DNA of 64,000 nt from Methylomonas koyamae (lineage in GTDB: Bacteria; Pseudomonadota; Gammaproteobacteria; Methylococcales; Methylomonadaceae). This document shows, one piece after another, positions 32,051 to 40,822 of this stretch. Below the pieces are notes generated by a model. The model was not told where the DNA came from and ran no database searches. It saw nothing but the letters and a program-made list of their open reading frames with translations. Every line of letters starts with the position of its first letter. Position 1 is the first letter of the stretch. Location of the stretch: contig NZ_LUUK01000172.1 in the NCBI RefSeq assembly GCF_001644025.1, positions 1-64,000 on the forward strand, read 5' to 3'. The translations under genes were made by a program, and so were the position numbers.

Positions 32051-33270
32051 ACTGCCGCCACTGCCACGCGCCGCTCGAACACGTATTCCTAGACCTGGGT
32101 TTCGCACCGCCGTCGAACGCCTACTTGAATGCCGCCGACCTGAACAAGCCCGAACTGTATTACCCGCTGAAACTCTACGTCTGCGAACAATGCTGGCTGG
32201 TGCAAACCGAGGATTACGCGGCGGCCGAGCAATTGTTCGATCGCGACTACGCCTATTTTTCGTCGGTGTCGCAAAGCTGGCTGCGCCACGCCGCCGATTA
32301 CTGCCAGACCATCCGCGAGCGCTTGGCGTTGGATGCCGACAGCCTGGTCATCGAAGTCGCCGCCAACGACGGTTATTTGCTGAAAAACTTCGTCGCCGCC
32401 GGCATTCCCTGCCTGGGCATTGAACCCACCGCCAGCACCGCCGCCGCCGCCGAAGCCCTGGGCATTCCGATTCTGCGCGAGTTTTTCGGCGACGCGCTAG
32501 CCCGCCGCCTGGCCGACCAGGGCCGACGCGCCGATCTGATCGTCGGCAACAATGTCTACGCCCACGTGCCGGACATCAACGACTTTACCGCCGGCCTCAA
32601 AACGGCGTCGAAACCGGCCGGCACGATTACGCTGGAATTTCCGCACCTGTTGCGGCTGATCGAATCGGCCCAGTTCGATACCGTGTACCACGAACACTAT
32701 TCCTACCTGTCGCTGCAAACCGTCAGCCGCATCTTCGAACGGGCCGGCTTGCGGATTTGGGATGTCGAGGAATTGACCACCCACGGCGGCAGCCTGCGCA
32801 TCTACGGCTGCCACGCCGAAGATGCGCGCGAGCCGACGGCGGCGGTCGCCAAGGTATTGGCCCACGAGCGCGACTTCGGCCTGGCCGACTTGACCGTTTA
32901 CCGGGCGTTTCAGCCGCGCGCCGACCGCATCAAAAACGATTTGCTGGCCTTTCTGATCGAGCAACGCCGGCTCGGTCGGCGAGTCGCCGCCTACGGCGCG
33001 GCGGCCAAGGGCAACACCCTGCTGAACTATGCCGGCGTCAAACCGGATTTGCTGGCCTATGTCTGCGATGCCGCGCCGTCCAAGCAAGGTAAATTCCTAC
33101 CCGGTTCGCACATCCCGATTCTGCCGCCGGCCGCGCTAGCGGAGCGCCAGCCGGACATCCTGCTGATTCTGCCGTGGAATATCCTCGCCGAAATCGTCGC
33201 CGATTACCGGCGAATCCGCGACTGGGGCGGGCAATTCGCGGTCGCGGTACCGGAACTGAGCGTGTTTTAG
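32047..33270 (+). CDS. Sugar C-methyltransferase (TylC3/NovU family)
   Basis: A SAM-dependent enzyme of 407 residues in the family that methylates carbon 3 or 5 of NDP-4-keto sugars. An N-terminal zinc-binding module has Cys 3, 6, 46 and 49. The SAM motif VIEVAANDGYLLKNF lies near 98-112. The catalytic region has YHEHYSYLSL. A C-terminal Rossmann-like domain contains RVAAYGAAAKGNTLLNY. Its place in the CDP-hexose run predicts a branched-chain 6-deoxy sugar. Which carbon is methylated cannot be told from sequence alone. Confidence 0.92.
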   Translation: MNCRHCHAPLEHVFLDLGFAPPSNAYLNAADLNKPELYYPLKLYVCEQCWLVQTEDYAAAEQLFDRDYAYFSSVSQSWLRHAADYCQTIRERLALDADSLVIEVAANDGYLLKNFVAAGIPCLGIEPTASTAAAAEALGIPILREFFGDALARRLADQGRRADLIVGNNVYAHVPDINDFTAGLKTASKPAGTITLEFPHLLRLIESAQFDTVYHEHYSYLSLQTVSRIFERAGLRIWDVEELTTHGGSLRIYGCHAEDAREPTAAVAKVLAHERDFGLADLTVYRAFQPRADRIKNDLLAFLIEQRRLGRRVAAYGAAAKGNTLLNYAGVKPDLLAYVCDAAPSKQGKFLPGSHIPILPPAALAERQPDILLILPWNILAEIVADYRRIRDWGGQFAVAVPELSVF

Positions 33271-33318
33271 GCCGCCGATGCCGACGCGAATCCAGCCAAG
33301 ACTCGCCCGGAGCCGACC

Positions 33319-34164
33319 ATGAAGGTCCTGGTCACCGGCGCCAGCGGCTTCGTCGGCCGCCACGTCGTCACACAATTACTGGAACGCGGCCACCGCGTCA
33401 CCGCGCTGGCTCGCGACGCCGGCAAGGCGCAAGGTTTGGTTTGGTTCGACCGAGTCGAGTTCCTGAGCGGCGACGTACACGCCGACCGCTTGCCGGACCG
33501 CTTGGGACAACTTGACGCGGTGATCCACCTGGCTTGGCCGGGACTGCCCAATTACCGCGATCTGTTCCATTTCGAACAAAACCTGATCGGCGATTACCGC
33601 TTCCTGAAGTCGTTGGTCGAACAAGGCGTCGGGCAATTATTGGTCGCCGGCACCTGCTTCGAATACGGCTTGCAGAACGGCTGCCTGAGCGAAGATTGGC
33701 CGACGCTGCCGGCCAATCCCTACGCGCTGGCGAAGGACAGTTTGCGAAAATTCCTGCAACAACTCCAACGACATCATTCCTTCACGCTGCAATGGGCTAG
33801 ACTGTTCTACCTGTACGGCGAAGGCCAGCACGCCAACAGCCTGCTGGCGCAATTGGAGCGGGCGATTGCCGACGGGCGGCCGACGTTCGATATGTCCGGC
33901 GGCGAGCAGCTCCGCGATTACCTACCCATCGAAGTCGCCGCCCGCCGCCTGGTGCAATTAGTCGAACGCCCGGACGCCGACGGCGTCTACAACGTCTGCA
34001 GCGGTACGCCGATTTCGATCAGAACGCTGGTCGAGCGGCATATTCGCAAGCGAGGCGCCGACATCGCGTTGAATCTGGGCTACCATGCCTACCCCGATTA
34101 CGAACCGATGGCGTTTTGGGGCGATCGGCGCAAACTGACCCAGTTGTTGGGAACGCTCGACTGA
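33319..34164 (+). CDS. NAD-dependent epimerase/reductase (sugar SDR)
   Basis: A 281-residue extended SDR starting MKVLVTGASGFVGRHVV (dinucleotide-binding Gly-rich loop). The catalytic pair lies in NPYALAKDSLRKF. It probably reduces the 4-keto group, finishing the CDP-C-methyl-6-deoxyhexose, although an epimerase role cannot be excluded. It follows the C-methyltransferase by 48 bases on the same strand and closes the nucleotide-sugar part of the cluster. Confidence 0.88.
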   Translation: MKVLVTGASGFVGRHVVTQLLERGHRVTALARDAGKAQGLVWFDRVEFLSGDVHADRLPDRLGQLDAVIHLAWPGLPNYRDLFHFEQNLIGDYRFLKSLVEQGVGQLLVAGTCFEYGLQNGCLSEDWPTLPANPYALAKDSLRKFLQQLQRHHSFTLQWARLFYLYGEGQHANSLLAQLERAIADGRPTFDMSGGEQLRDYLPIEVAARRLVQLVERPDADGVYNVCSGTPISIRTLVERHIRKRGADIALNLGYHAYPDYEPMAFWGDRRKLTQLLGTLD

Positions 34165-34213
34165 GTCGTCGGGCGCTATCGACACCGCAGGAGCCAACCC
34201 TAGGAAAACCTTG

Positions 34214-35242
34214 ATGAAAGCACAAATCAAACCTCGCATTAACCTCGACGAACGCACCCCGCTGCAAGACGTGATTCCGCTGGAAACGCCGTTCGTGTTG
34301 TTCGTCGATCCGGCCAGTTCCTGCAACTTTCAATGTACGTTTTGCCCGACCGGCGACCGCGAACTGATTAAGCAAACCGGCCGCTACCAGGGCGCGATGA
34401 AGCTGGAGCTGTTTAAAAAGATCATCGACGACTTGGCGGACTTCCCGCAAGACATCAAAGTGTTGCGGATGTACAAGGACGGTGAGCCGCTGCTGAACAA
34501 ACACCTGGCCGAGATGGTGGCCTATGCCAAGCAAAGCGGCCGGATACCTTACATCGACACCACCACCAACGGCACGCTGATCGATCCGGACCGGATGGGA
34601 CCGCTGATCGAAGCCGGCCTAGATAAGATCAATATTTCGGTCGACGGCATGAACGAGGAGCAATACCAACGCTTCACCAAGTTCGACTTCGAGTTCCAGC
34701 GCTTCGTCGATAACATTCATTGGTTGTACGAGCATAAGGGCGATTGCGAAATCGTCATCAAAATTCCCAGAGAGTTGATTACCGAAGCTCAGCAGCAAGA
34801 GTTCTACGATACCTTCGGCGATTACTGCGACCGGATTTTTATCGAAAATTTCGCGCCATGCTGGCCGGAATTCGACGTGGAAACCCGCACCGGCTTCAAG
34901 ATTACCGAAGGCATTTACCAGCAACCGATCACGCCGACCGACACCTGCCCGTATATTTTTTATTCGATGTCGGTCAATGCCGACGGCTTGGTCAGCTCCT
35001 GCTTTCTGGATTGGGGCCGTAAATTGATCATCGGCGACGCCAGGGAACAATCGATCCGCGACATCTGGCATTCCGACGCCTTCAACCGCTTGCGGATTCA
35101 ACATTTGGAGGGCAAGCGCCGGCAAAACCCGGTGTGCTCGAAATGCGGTCAGCTCACTCATTGCCTGCCCGACAACATCGATCCTTACCGCGAGCAATTG
35201 CTGCCCAAGCTGTTGCGACGCAGCGTCCTAGAAACCGCTTGA
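34214..35242 (+). CDS. Radical SAM/SPASM-domain protein 1
   Basis: A predicted iron-sulfur enzyme of 342 residues. Cys 37, 41 and 44 in SSCNFQCTFCPTG bind the SAM cluster. The C-terminal SPASM region has Cys residues in DTCPYIFYSM, VSSCFLDWG and CSKCGQLTHC for auxiliary clusters. Similar proteins sit in polysaccharide and peptide-modification clusters, with unknown substrates. The ATG at 34214 is preferred over the TTG one codon upstream. AGGAAA is the likely ribosome-binding site. It lies between sugar-nucleotide genes and glycosyltransferases, so a glycan or lipid-linked sugar substrate is plausible. Confidence 0.9.
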   Translation: MKAQIKPRINLDERTPLQDVIPLETPFVLFVDPASSCNFQCTFCPTGDRELIKQTGRYQGAMKLELFKKIIDDLADFPQDIKVLRMYKDGEPLLNKHLAEMVAYAKQSGRIPYIDTTTNGTLIDPDRMGPLIEAGLDKINISVDGMNEEQYQRFTKFDFEFQRFVDNIHWLYEHKGDCEIVIKIPRELITEAQQQEFYDTFGDYCDRIFIENFAPCWPEFDVETRTGFKITEGIYQQPITPTDTCPYIFYSMSVNADGLVSSCFLDWGRKLIIGDAREQSIRDIWHSDAFNRLRIQHLEGKRRQNPVCSKCGQLTHCLPDNIDPYREQLLPKLLRRSVLETA

Positions 35243-35267
35243 ACCGACGGCCTCCAGCCAACCATCG

Positions 35268-36593
35268 ATGATCCGGGTCCTGCACATCACCCCGCACCTG
35301 GGCGGCGGCGTCGGTAAAGCCCTGTCGGGCCTAGCTCTGCAAGCGGCCGACGAGAACGCTGGCGTATCGCACCGGTTTATCTGCCTGGAAGCGCTGGAAA
35401 AAACCCAATTCGTCGAGGCCATCGCCGCGCTGGCCGACCCGGATTTTGCGGTCGAAGTCTGTCCTTCGCCCGATAGGCTGCGCGCGGCGATCGCCGAAGC
35501 GGACATCGTGCAATTCGAATTCTGGAACCACCCGCTGTTGCCCAAGTGCTTATGCGAAGCCGAGCTCCCGCCGCACCGGGCCTTGTTTTGGTGCCATATT
35601 TCCGGCCTGGGGAATCCGCGTATCCCGGCCGGTTTAGCGGCGATCGCGGACCGCTGGGTGTTCACCTCGGCATGCTCGCTGGATAACCCTGCCTTCGCCG
35701 ATTTGAGCGATGCCGAGCGACAAAGCCTTGGCGTGGTCTCCAGCGCCGGCCTCGCCGACTTGCCGCCGCTCCCGCAACGTCGAGGCCGGCCGCCGCGTCT
35801 GGGTTACGTCGGCACCTTGAACTTCGCCAAGCTGCATCCGCGCTTCGTCGAGTTTCTGGCGGCGGTGCCGCTGGCCAACCTACGCGTTAAATTGCTCGGC
35901 GACATCGCCAACCGCGCCGAACTGCAAGCGCGGTGCGCCGCCGTCGGCCGGCCGGATTTATTCGAATTCGCCGGTTATTCCGAGGACATCCTCGCCGCCT
36001 TGGCCGACCTGGATATTCTGGTATATCTGCTGAACCCGCTGCACTACGGCACCGCCGAAAACGCGCTGGTCGAAGCGATGGCGATGGGCGTCGTGCCTAT
36101 CGTGCTGGACAACCCGGCCGAGCGCCGAATCGTCACGCACGGCCAAACCGGTTTGGTCGTCAACGGCCCCGCCGAATTCGCCGAGACGCTGACCGGGCTG
36201 ATTAACCAACCCGAACAACGCTTGGCCTTGGCCCAGCAGGCCGCCGGATTCGCCAGAACCCGCTACACTTTTGCCGAAATGACTGCCGGACTCAATGCGC
36301 ATTACCTGGATTTGATGAACGCCGAAAAACGCCAACCTGCTTACGCCGCCGTATTCGGTAACTGCCCCTGCGACTGGTTTAAAGCCTTCCAAAACCCGAA
36401 CGGCCCGTATGCCGACGACGGTAGTATCCCCGCCGGCGCGGACTTGGCGCATGGCGATTTCGAGCGCTCAAAAGGCAGCGTGTTTCACTTTTTGAAGTAC
36501 TTTCCGGACAACCCGAGACTGCGGTCCTGGAGCCGGGCGCTCGCCGAGCCGCCCCGTTCCGCACCGCGCAATGCCCGGCAAACCCTAGCGTAA
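35268..36593 (+). CDS. GT4-type glycosyltransferase with C-terminal extension
   Basis: A cytoplasmic GT-B glycosyltransferase of 441 residues. The N-terminus MIRVLHITPHLGGGVGKAL and the C-terminal core (RLGYVGTLNFAKLHP, FEFAGYSEDIL, TAENALVEAMAMGVVPIVLD) are GT4-like. Residues about 350-441 form an extension with no clear domain. Donor and acceptor are unknown, but the donor could be the CDP-hexose made upstream or another NDP-sugar. The gene lies between two radical SAM genes, with 25- and 5-base gaps. Confidence 0.88.
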   Translation: MIRVLHITPHLGGGVGKALSGLALQAADENAGVSHRFICLEALEKTQFVEAIAALADPDFAVEVCPSPDRLRAAIAEADIVQFEFWNHPLLPKCLCEAELPPHRALFWCHISGLGNPRIPAGLAAIADRWVFTSACSLDNPAFADLSDAERQSLGVVSSAGLADLPPLPQRRGRPPRLGYVGTLNFAKLHPRFVEFLAAVPLANLRVKLLGDIANRAELQARCAAVGRPDLFEFAGYSEDILAALADLDILVYLLNPLHYGTAENALVEAMAMGVVPIVLDNPAERRIVTHGQTGLVVNGPAEFAETLTGLINQPEQRLALAQQAAGFARTRYTFAEMTAGLNAHYLDLMNAEKRQPAYAAVFGNCPCDWFKAFQNPNGPYADDGSIPAGADLAHGDFERSKGSVFHFLKYFPDNPRLRSWSRALAEPPRSAPRNARQTLA

Positions 36594-36598
36594 GTTTT

Positions 36599-37597
36599 AT
36601 GCTCACCAAACAAGAAGCCAAAAACATCGACATCGCCGCAACCCGGGTCGACAATCTGCTCAAGGCGCTGGCCGAAAAACGCATCTTGAGTCTGATCGTC
36701 GAGCCGACATCGGAATGCAATCTGAGTTGCACCTTCTGCGACATGCACTCCGGACGTTACGACACCGATCACCGCAAGGGCATGATGAGCGACGCGGTGT
36801 TCGACAAACTGCTAGCCGATCTGCAAGCCCTGCCTTACAAAATGGCGATGATTCAGTTTCACGGCTACGGCGAACCGCTGCTGAACAAAAAGATCGCCGC
36901 GATGCTGGCCGCCTGCAAGTCGCGGGGGCTGGCCGAAAAGCTGCGCATCATCACCAACGGCACCGTCCTGAAACCCGAGATTCTGGAAGAACTGTTGAAT
37001 TCCGGCGTCGACGAAATCCACATCAGTCTGGATGCCTTCAGCCGCGAGGAATACCAAACCATCAAGGGTAAGGACTTCTTCGACAAGTTGATGCGCAACA
37101 TTTACGCGGCGGCCGAAGCCGTCGAACAGCGTCAAACCGCCCAGCTTTACATCAAACTGGCCTCATCCGACGCCGAGTTGTACGGCATCACCGACAGCCT
37201 GTTCCAGCGAGGTTGGGACGGCCTGAAAACCTTATGCGAGCATTCGCAGGTGGTCCATCTGAAAGACATGCCGGTGTTCCACACCCACGACGGCCAAAAA
37301 ATCGGCTTCGCCGGTTCCAACGCACCCTGCGAAATGCCGTTCTACATGGCCTACGTCAAATTCGACGGCAAGATTTCGGCCTGTTGCGCAGACATCTTCG
37401 GCGAATTGGCGATCGGCGATCTGAGCCAACAAAGTCTGCGGGAGATACTGGAAGGCCGCGCGCTCAACGACATTCGCAAAACCATGCTGGGAGGCGATCT
37501 CAAGCACCAGAAACCAATTTGTTATTACTGCGGCGCCAAAACCGTCGTCGATCTCAGCACCCATGCCGAACAAATCCGGACGCTGTTGGACGATTGA
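36599..37597 (+). CDS. Radical SAM/SPASM-domain protein 2
   Basis: A second radical SAM protein, 332 residues, clearly paralogous to the one at 34214 but diverged. Cys 40, 44 and 47 in SECNLSCTFCDMH bind the SAM cluster. IQFHGYGEPLLNKK and ITNGTVL are core elements. SPASM-type Cys residues occur in APCEMPF, SACCADIFGE and PICYYCG. It starts 5 bases after the glycosyltransferase. Two such enzymes in one glycan cluster suggest two chemical steps or a heteromeric enzyme. Confidence 0.9.
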   Translation: MLTKQEAKNIDIAATRVDNLLKALAEKRILSLIVEPTSECNLSCTFCDMHSGRYDTDHRKGMMSDAVFDKLLADLQALPYKMAMIQFHGYGEPLLNKKIAAMLAACKSRGLAEKLRIITNGTVLKPEILEELLNSGVDEIHISLDAFSREEYQTIKGKDFFDKLMRNIYAAAEAVEQRQTAQLYIKLASSDAELYGITDSLFQRGWDGLKTLCEHSQVVHLKDMPVFHTHDGQKIGFAGSNAPCEMPFYMAYVKFDGKISACCADIFGELAIGDLSQQSLREILEGRALNDIRKTMLGGDLKHQKPICYYCGAKTVVDLSTHAEQIRTLLDD

Positions 37598-37642
37598 AGC
37601 GCCCCGATTCGTCGTGTTCCCGATCGCAAATCCGTTCAGCCG

Positions 37643-38836
37643 ATGATCTTGCAACATCCCATCGCCCGGCAATTTAGCCGCCTACCCGATCCGGCCGAAG
37701 CCCGCCGAATGCTGCGCCGGTTGCACTCAGCGCCGTGCCATGCCGCCCCTCGCCGAGTAGACAAGCCGGTAACGTTGTACGGTGCCGGCAATTTAGGCAG
37801 ACTGGCCCATGCTTACTTCCAGCGCATCGGCGTCACCGTGCAAACCGTCGTCGACGCCAACGCCGGCACGCTGGCAAACACCCCGTTCTGGGAACAAACC
37901 CGGTTGATCGCGCCCGAGGACGTCCCGAACAAACTCAAAACCAAGACCTTGCTGGCAATCAGCATCGCCAACGATCCTTTTACACCGGTGGCCGAATATT
38001 TGACTCGGCAAGGCTGGCAGGATGCCGTGCCGTTTTACGACATTGCCGAAGCCTACCGCGATCGCCATCCGCTCTCCAACGGCTGGTTCGCCGACCCGTT
38101 CAGCGACACCGATCTGGACCGCATCGAAACGGTAATGGACGGCTGGCACGACGCCGTGTCCCGCGCGCACCACCTGCAATTCATCGCCTGGCGGCGGCTG
38201 CGCCAGGAATGGACGTTTTCCGCCGCGCCGGTCACGACCGACGACCGCTTCTTTATCCCCGAAGTGTTGGACTGCCTAAACCACGAGGAGCGTTTTATCG
38301 ATTTGGGCGCCCATACCGGCAGCGTGACTCGACGTTTTTGCCAGTTGACCGGTGGCCACTTCTCTGAACTATGCTTGATCGAACCTGACCGAACCAGCCT
38401 TGAGCAACTCGAAGTCACCATGGACGAACTGGGGCTTTGCGACGATTCCCGGTTGCGGGTCATGGATTGCGGAATCGCCGCTCGAACCGGGATGGGGCGG
38501 TTTTACGAAGGCTTGGACTATGCATCGCAACTGACTCCGCTCGGCAAGCGCAAATTGCCGGTCGTCGCGCTGGACGATTTGGAGTTTACGCCGACCTTCA
38601 TCAAACTACATCTGGAAGGCGGCGAGCTCGACGCGCTGAAGGGCGCCGAGCAGACCTTGTTGAGTCATCGGCCTATCGTCGTCGCCACGTCCTACCACAA
38701 CGTCCAAGGACTCTGGGAATTGCCGCTGTGGCTGATGCAAACCTTGCCGAATTACCGGTTCTTGCTGCGCCTGCACAGTTGGTGCGGCACCGGCGCGGTG
38801 ATCTACGCCCTGCCCAACGAACGGAGCAGCCATTGA
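37643..38836 (+). CDS. FkbM-family methyltransferase 1 with Rossmann-like N-terminal domain
   Basis: A 397-residue protein. Residues about 40-130 form a Rossmann-like domain (VTLYGAGNLGRLAHAYF). The SAM-binding FkbM domain begins near 212 (ERFIDLGAHTGSVTRRF) and ends with IKLHLEGGELDALKGAEQTL. FkbM enzymes O-methylate sugars or polyketides. In this context a glycan hydroxyl is the likely target. Its TGA overlaps the start of a second protein with the same layout. Confidence 0.87.
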   Translation: MILQHPIARQFSRLPDPAEARRMLRRLHSAPCHAAPRRVDKPVTLYGAGNLGRLAHAYFQRIGVTVQTVVDANAGTLANTPFWEQTRLIAPEDVPNKLKTKTLLAISIANDPFTPVAEYLTRQGWQDAVPFYDIAEAYRDRHPLSNGWFADPFSDTDLDRIETVMDGWHDAVSRAHHLQFIAWRRLRQEWTFSAAPVTTDDRFFIPEVLDCLNHEERFIDLGAHTGSVTRRFCQLTGGHFSELCLIEPDRTSLEQLEVTMDELGLCDDSRLRVMDCGIAARTGMGRFYEGLDYASQLTPLGKRKLPVVALDDLEFTPTFIKLHLEGGELDALKGAEQTLLSHRPIVVATSYHNVQGLWELPLWLMQTLPNYRFLLRLHSWCGTGAVIYALPNERSSH

Positions 38837-39930
38837 GCGATTTTTGGACGCGCGCCGCCGATCTCCGCGCCGAACAACAGCCTTTGGTTAGCCGCTTTCA
38901 GGCGGCATTCTCGACCGGCATCGTCGTCTACGGTGCCGGATTCGTCGGCACCTGGGCCGTCCAGTATCTGCAAGGACTCGGTGCCAAGATCGTTTGCGTG
39001 GTGGACCGCAATCCCGCCAAATGGCACACGGCGATACGCGGCGTGCCGGTGGTCGCGCCGGAAGACCCCGCCGTCGCCGAAACCGGCTGGGTGCTGGTGG
39101 CCGCCCGCCACGCAGCTAAAGCCGTCGTCGAGCAATTGACCGCAACCGGCCTGACCGCGCTGAGTTTCGATGCGTTTTTCGCGGTCAGCCGCTATCCAGA
39201 CATTCTGGAAATCAACGAGGCTTTTCTCGCCGACGAATTATCCCGGCAAACCTTGGGCGCCGTGGTGTTGGCTTGGCTGAGCGGTTCGCCGGCGCCTTGC
39301 CGGGACGTGCAAGCCCCCGATCAATATTTTTGCCTGCCGGGATTTGCCGACGACGACCGCCACATTTTCATCGATGCCGGCGCCTATGTCGGCGATACCG
39401 TCGAGAAGTTCATTTGGGCCTGCCACGGCGCCTTCAAACGCATTCACGCCTTCGAGCCGGGCGAGCGGCAATTTGCCGCGTTGCGCCGGCGGACCGAGCG
39501 CTTGACGGCGGAGTGGGCATTGGACGACGGTCAAATCGCGCTGGTCAACGCCGGCGTTGCCGAGGCCAGCGGCCGGATGGCTTGCGTCAACGTCAGCGGA
39601 CCGGCTCAAAGCTTGAATCTGGTCGAGGCCGCCGCCGATCGCGACGATCTGCCGACTAGCGCGGTTTACAGCCTGGACGACTACCTGCAAGGCCAGCCGG
39701 CCAGTTTAATCAAAGCCGACGTGGAAGGCCTGGAACTGGCGCTGTTGCGCGGCGCGGCCGCCACGATCCGCCGCTGCGGCCCCAAAATGGCGCTCAGCGT
39801 CTACCACTTCCCCAGCGATATTTTCGAGATTCCGGCCTACGTGCGTAGCCTGGATTCTAGCTACCGCTTCGCGTTGCGCCACCATTCGCCGCTGCTGATG
39901 GAAACCGTGCTGTATTGCTGGAAAGAATAA
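38833..39930 (+). CDS. FkbM-family methyltransferase 2 with Rossmann-like N-terminal domain
   Basis: A paralogue of the preceding gene with 365 residues. The N-terminal nucleotide-binding-like part has IVVYGAGFVGTWAVQYL. The FkbM core has IFIDAGAYVGDTVEKF and LIKADVEGLELALLRGAAATI. The most sensible start is TTG at 38833, overlapping the previous stop, since the N-terminal domain then begins within 30 residues. A longer frame reading back to 38437 is a shadow of the first FkbM gene. Tandem duplication with divergence suggests methylation at two positions. Confidence 0.85.
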   Translation: MSDFWTRAADLRAEQQPLVSRFQAAFSTGIVVYGAGFVGTWAVQYLQGLGAKIVCVVDRNPAKWHTAIRGVPVVAPEDPAVAETGWVLVAARHAAKAVVEQLTATGLTALSFDAFFAVSRYPDILEINEAFLADELSRQTLGAVVLAWLSGSPAPCRDVQAPDQYFCLPGFADDDRHIFIDAGAYVGDTVEKFIWACHGAFKRIHAFEPGERQFAALRRRTERLTAEWALDDGQIALVNAGVAEASGRMACVNVSGPAQSLNLVEAAADRDDLPTSAVYSLDDYLQGQPASLIKADVEGLELALLRGAAATIRRCGPKMALSVYHFPSDIFEIPAYVRSLDSSYRFALRHHSPLLMETVLYCWKE

Positions 39931-39966
39931 CCACCCGATTTCGCCCCCACCACACCGAAACCTCTC

Positions 39967-40785
39967 ATGGACGCTAACAAGCAATTCGAAACCTACGTCG
40001 CCGACAACATTCGCCGGATCGGCAACGACCGCGATTTCATCGGACTCTCCAACATCTGGGTGCGCGAGTCCATCCGCCACAACTACGCCCAGAACTTTAC
40101 CTGGCTGGGCCGGCCGGTCATCCAGGTGCCGCAGGACGTTTACGCGATTCAGGAATTGATTTGGCGGGTCAAGCCGGACCTGATCGTCGAAACCGGCATC
40201 GCCCACGGCGGCTCGCTGGTGCTGAGCGCATCGATGCTGGCCCTGCTGGACTATTGCGACGCGGTCGCCGCCGGCCAAGCCTTGGACCCGCTGCAAAGCC
40301 CGCGCAAGGTATTGGGCATAGACATCGACATCCGTCCCCACAACCGCGCGGCCATCGAAGCCCATCCGCTGGCGCATAAAATCGAGACCCTCCAGGGATC
40401 GTCAATCTCCCCGGACATCGTCGCCACCGTCAAGGCCCGCGCCGCGCAAGCCCAATGCATTTTGGTTTTCCTGGACTCCAACCACACCCACGACCATGTA
40501 CTGGCCGAGCTGGAAGCCTACGCGCCGCTGACCTCGGAAGACAGCTACTGCGTGGTCTGGGATACCGGCGTCGAAGATCTGCCGGAAGGTTTTTGCCGCG
40601 ACCGTCCCTGGGACAAAGGCAACAACCCGAAGACCGCGGTTTGGGAATATCTGCGCCTGCTGCGCGGCGAAGGCCGCCAAGCCGCCGACGGCAAGGTGCT
40701 GAATTTCGAGATCGATAAAACCCTCGAACATAAAATCGCCATCACCGCCTCGCCGGACGGCTTTCTGCGCCGAGTACCGGCTTGA
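39967..40785 (+). CDS. CmcI-like (cephalosporin hydroxylase family) putative methyltransferase
   Basis: A 272-residue SAM-fold protein. LIVETGIAHGGSLVLSASML is motif I and ILVFLDSNHTHDHVLAELE is the conserved catalytic region of the CmcI family. Members in surface-glycan clusters are thought to be sugar O-methyltransferases, while the antibiotic founder acts in cephamycin synthesis. Here a glycan role is preferred. It lies 36 bases after the FkbM pair in the same direction. Confidence 0.87.
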   Translation: MDANKQFETYVADNIRRIGNDRDFIGLSNIWVRESIRHNYAQNFTWLGRPVIQVPQDVYAIQELIWRVKPDLIVETGIAHGGSLVLSASMLALLDYCDAVAAGQALDPLQSPRKVLGIDIDIRPHNRAAIEAHPLAHKIETLQGSSISPDIVATVKARAAQAQCILVFLDSNHTHDHVLAELEAYAPLTSEDSYCVVWDTGVEDLPEGFCRDRPWDKGNNPKTAVWEYLRLLRGEGRQAADGKVLNFEIDKTLEHKIAITASPDGFLRRVPA

Positions 40786-40822
40786 CGCCAACCATGGTTC
40801 GATACCTCACACCGAACGCGCC

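Noticed and set aside
38437..38832. Upstream extension of the second FkbM gene
   Set aside because: This part overlaps the first FkbM gene in another frame and is Arg-rich. The TTG at 38833 gives a family-like start.
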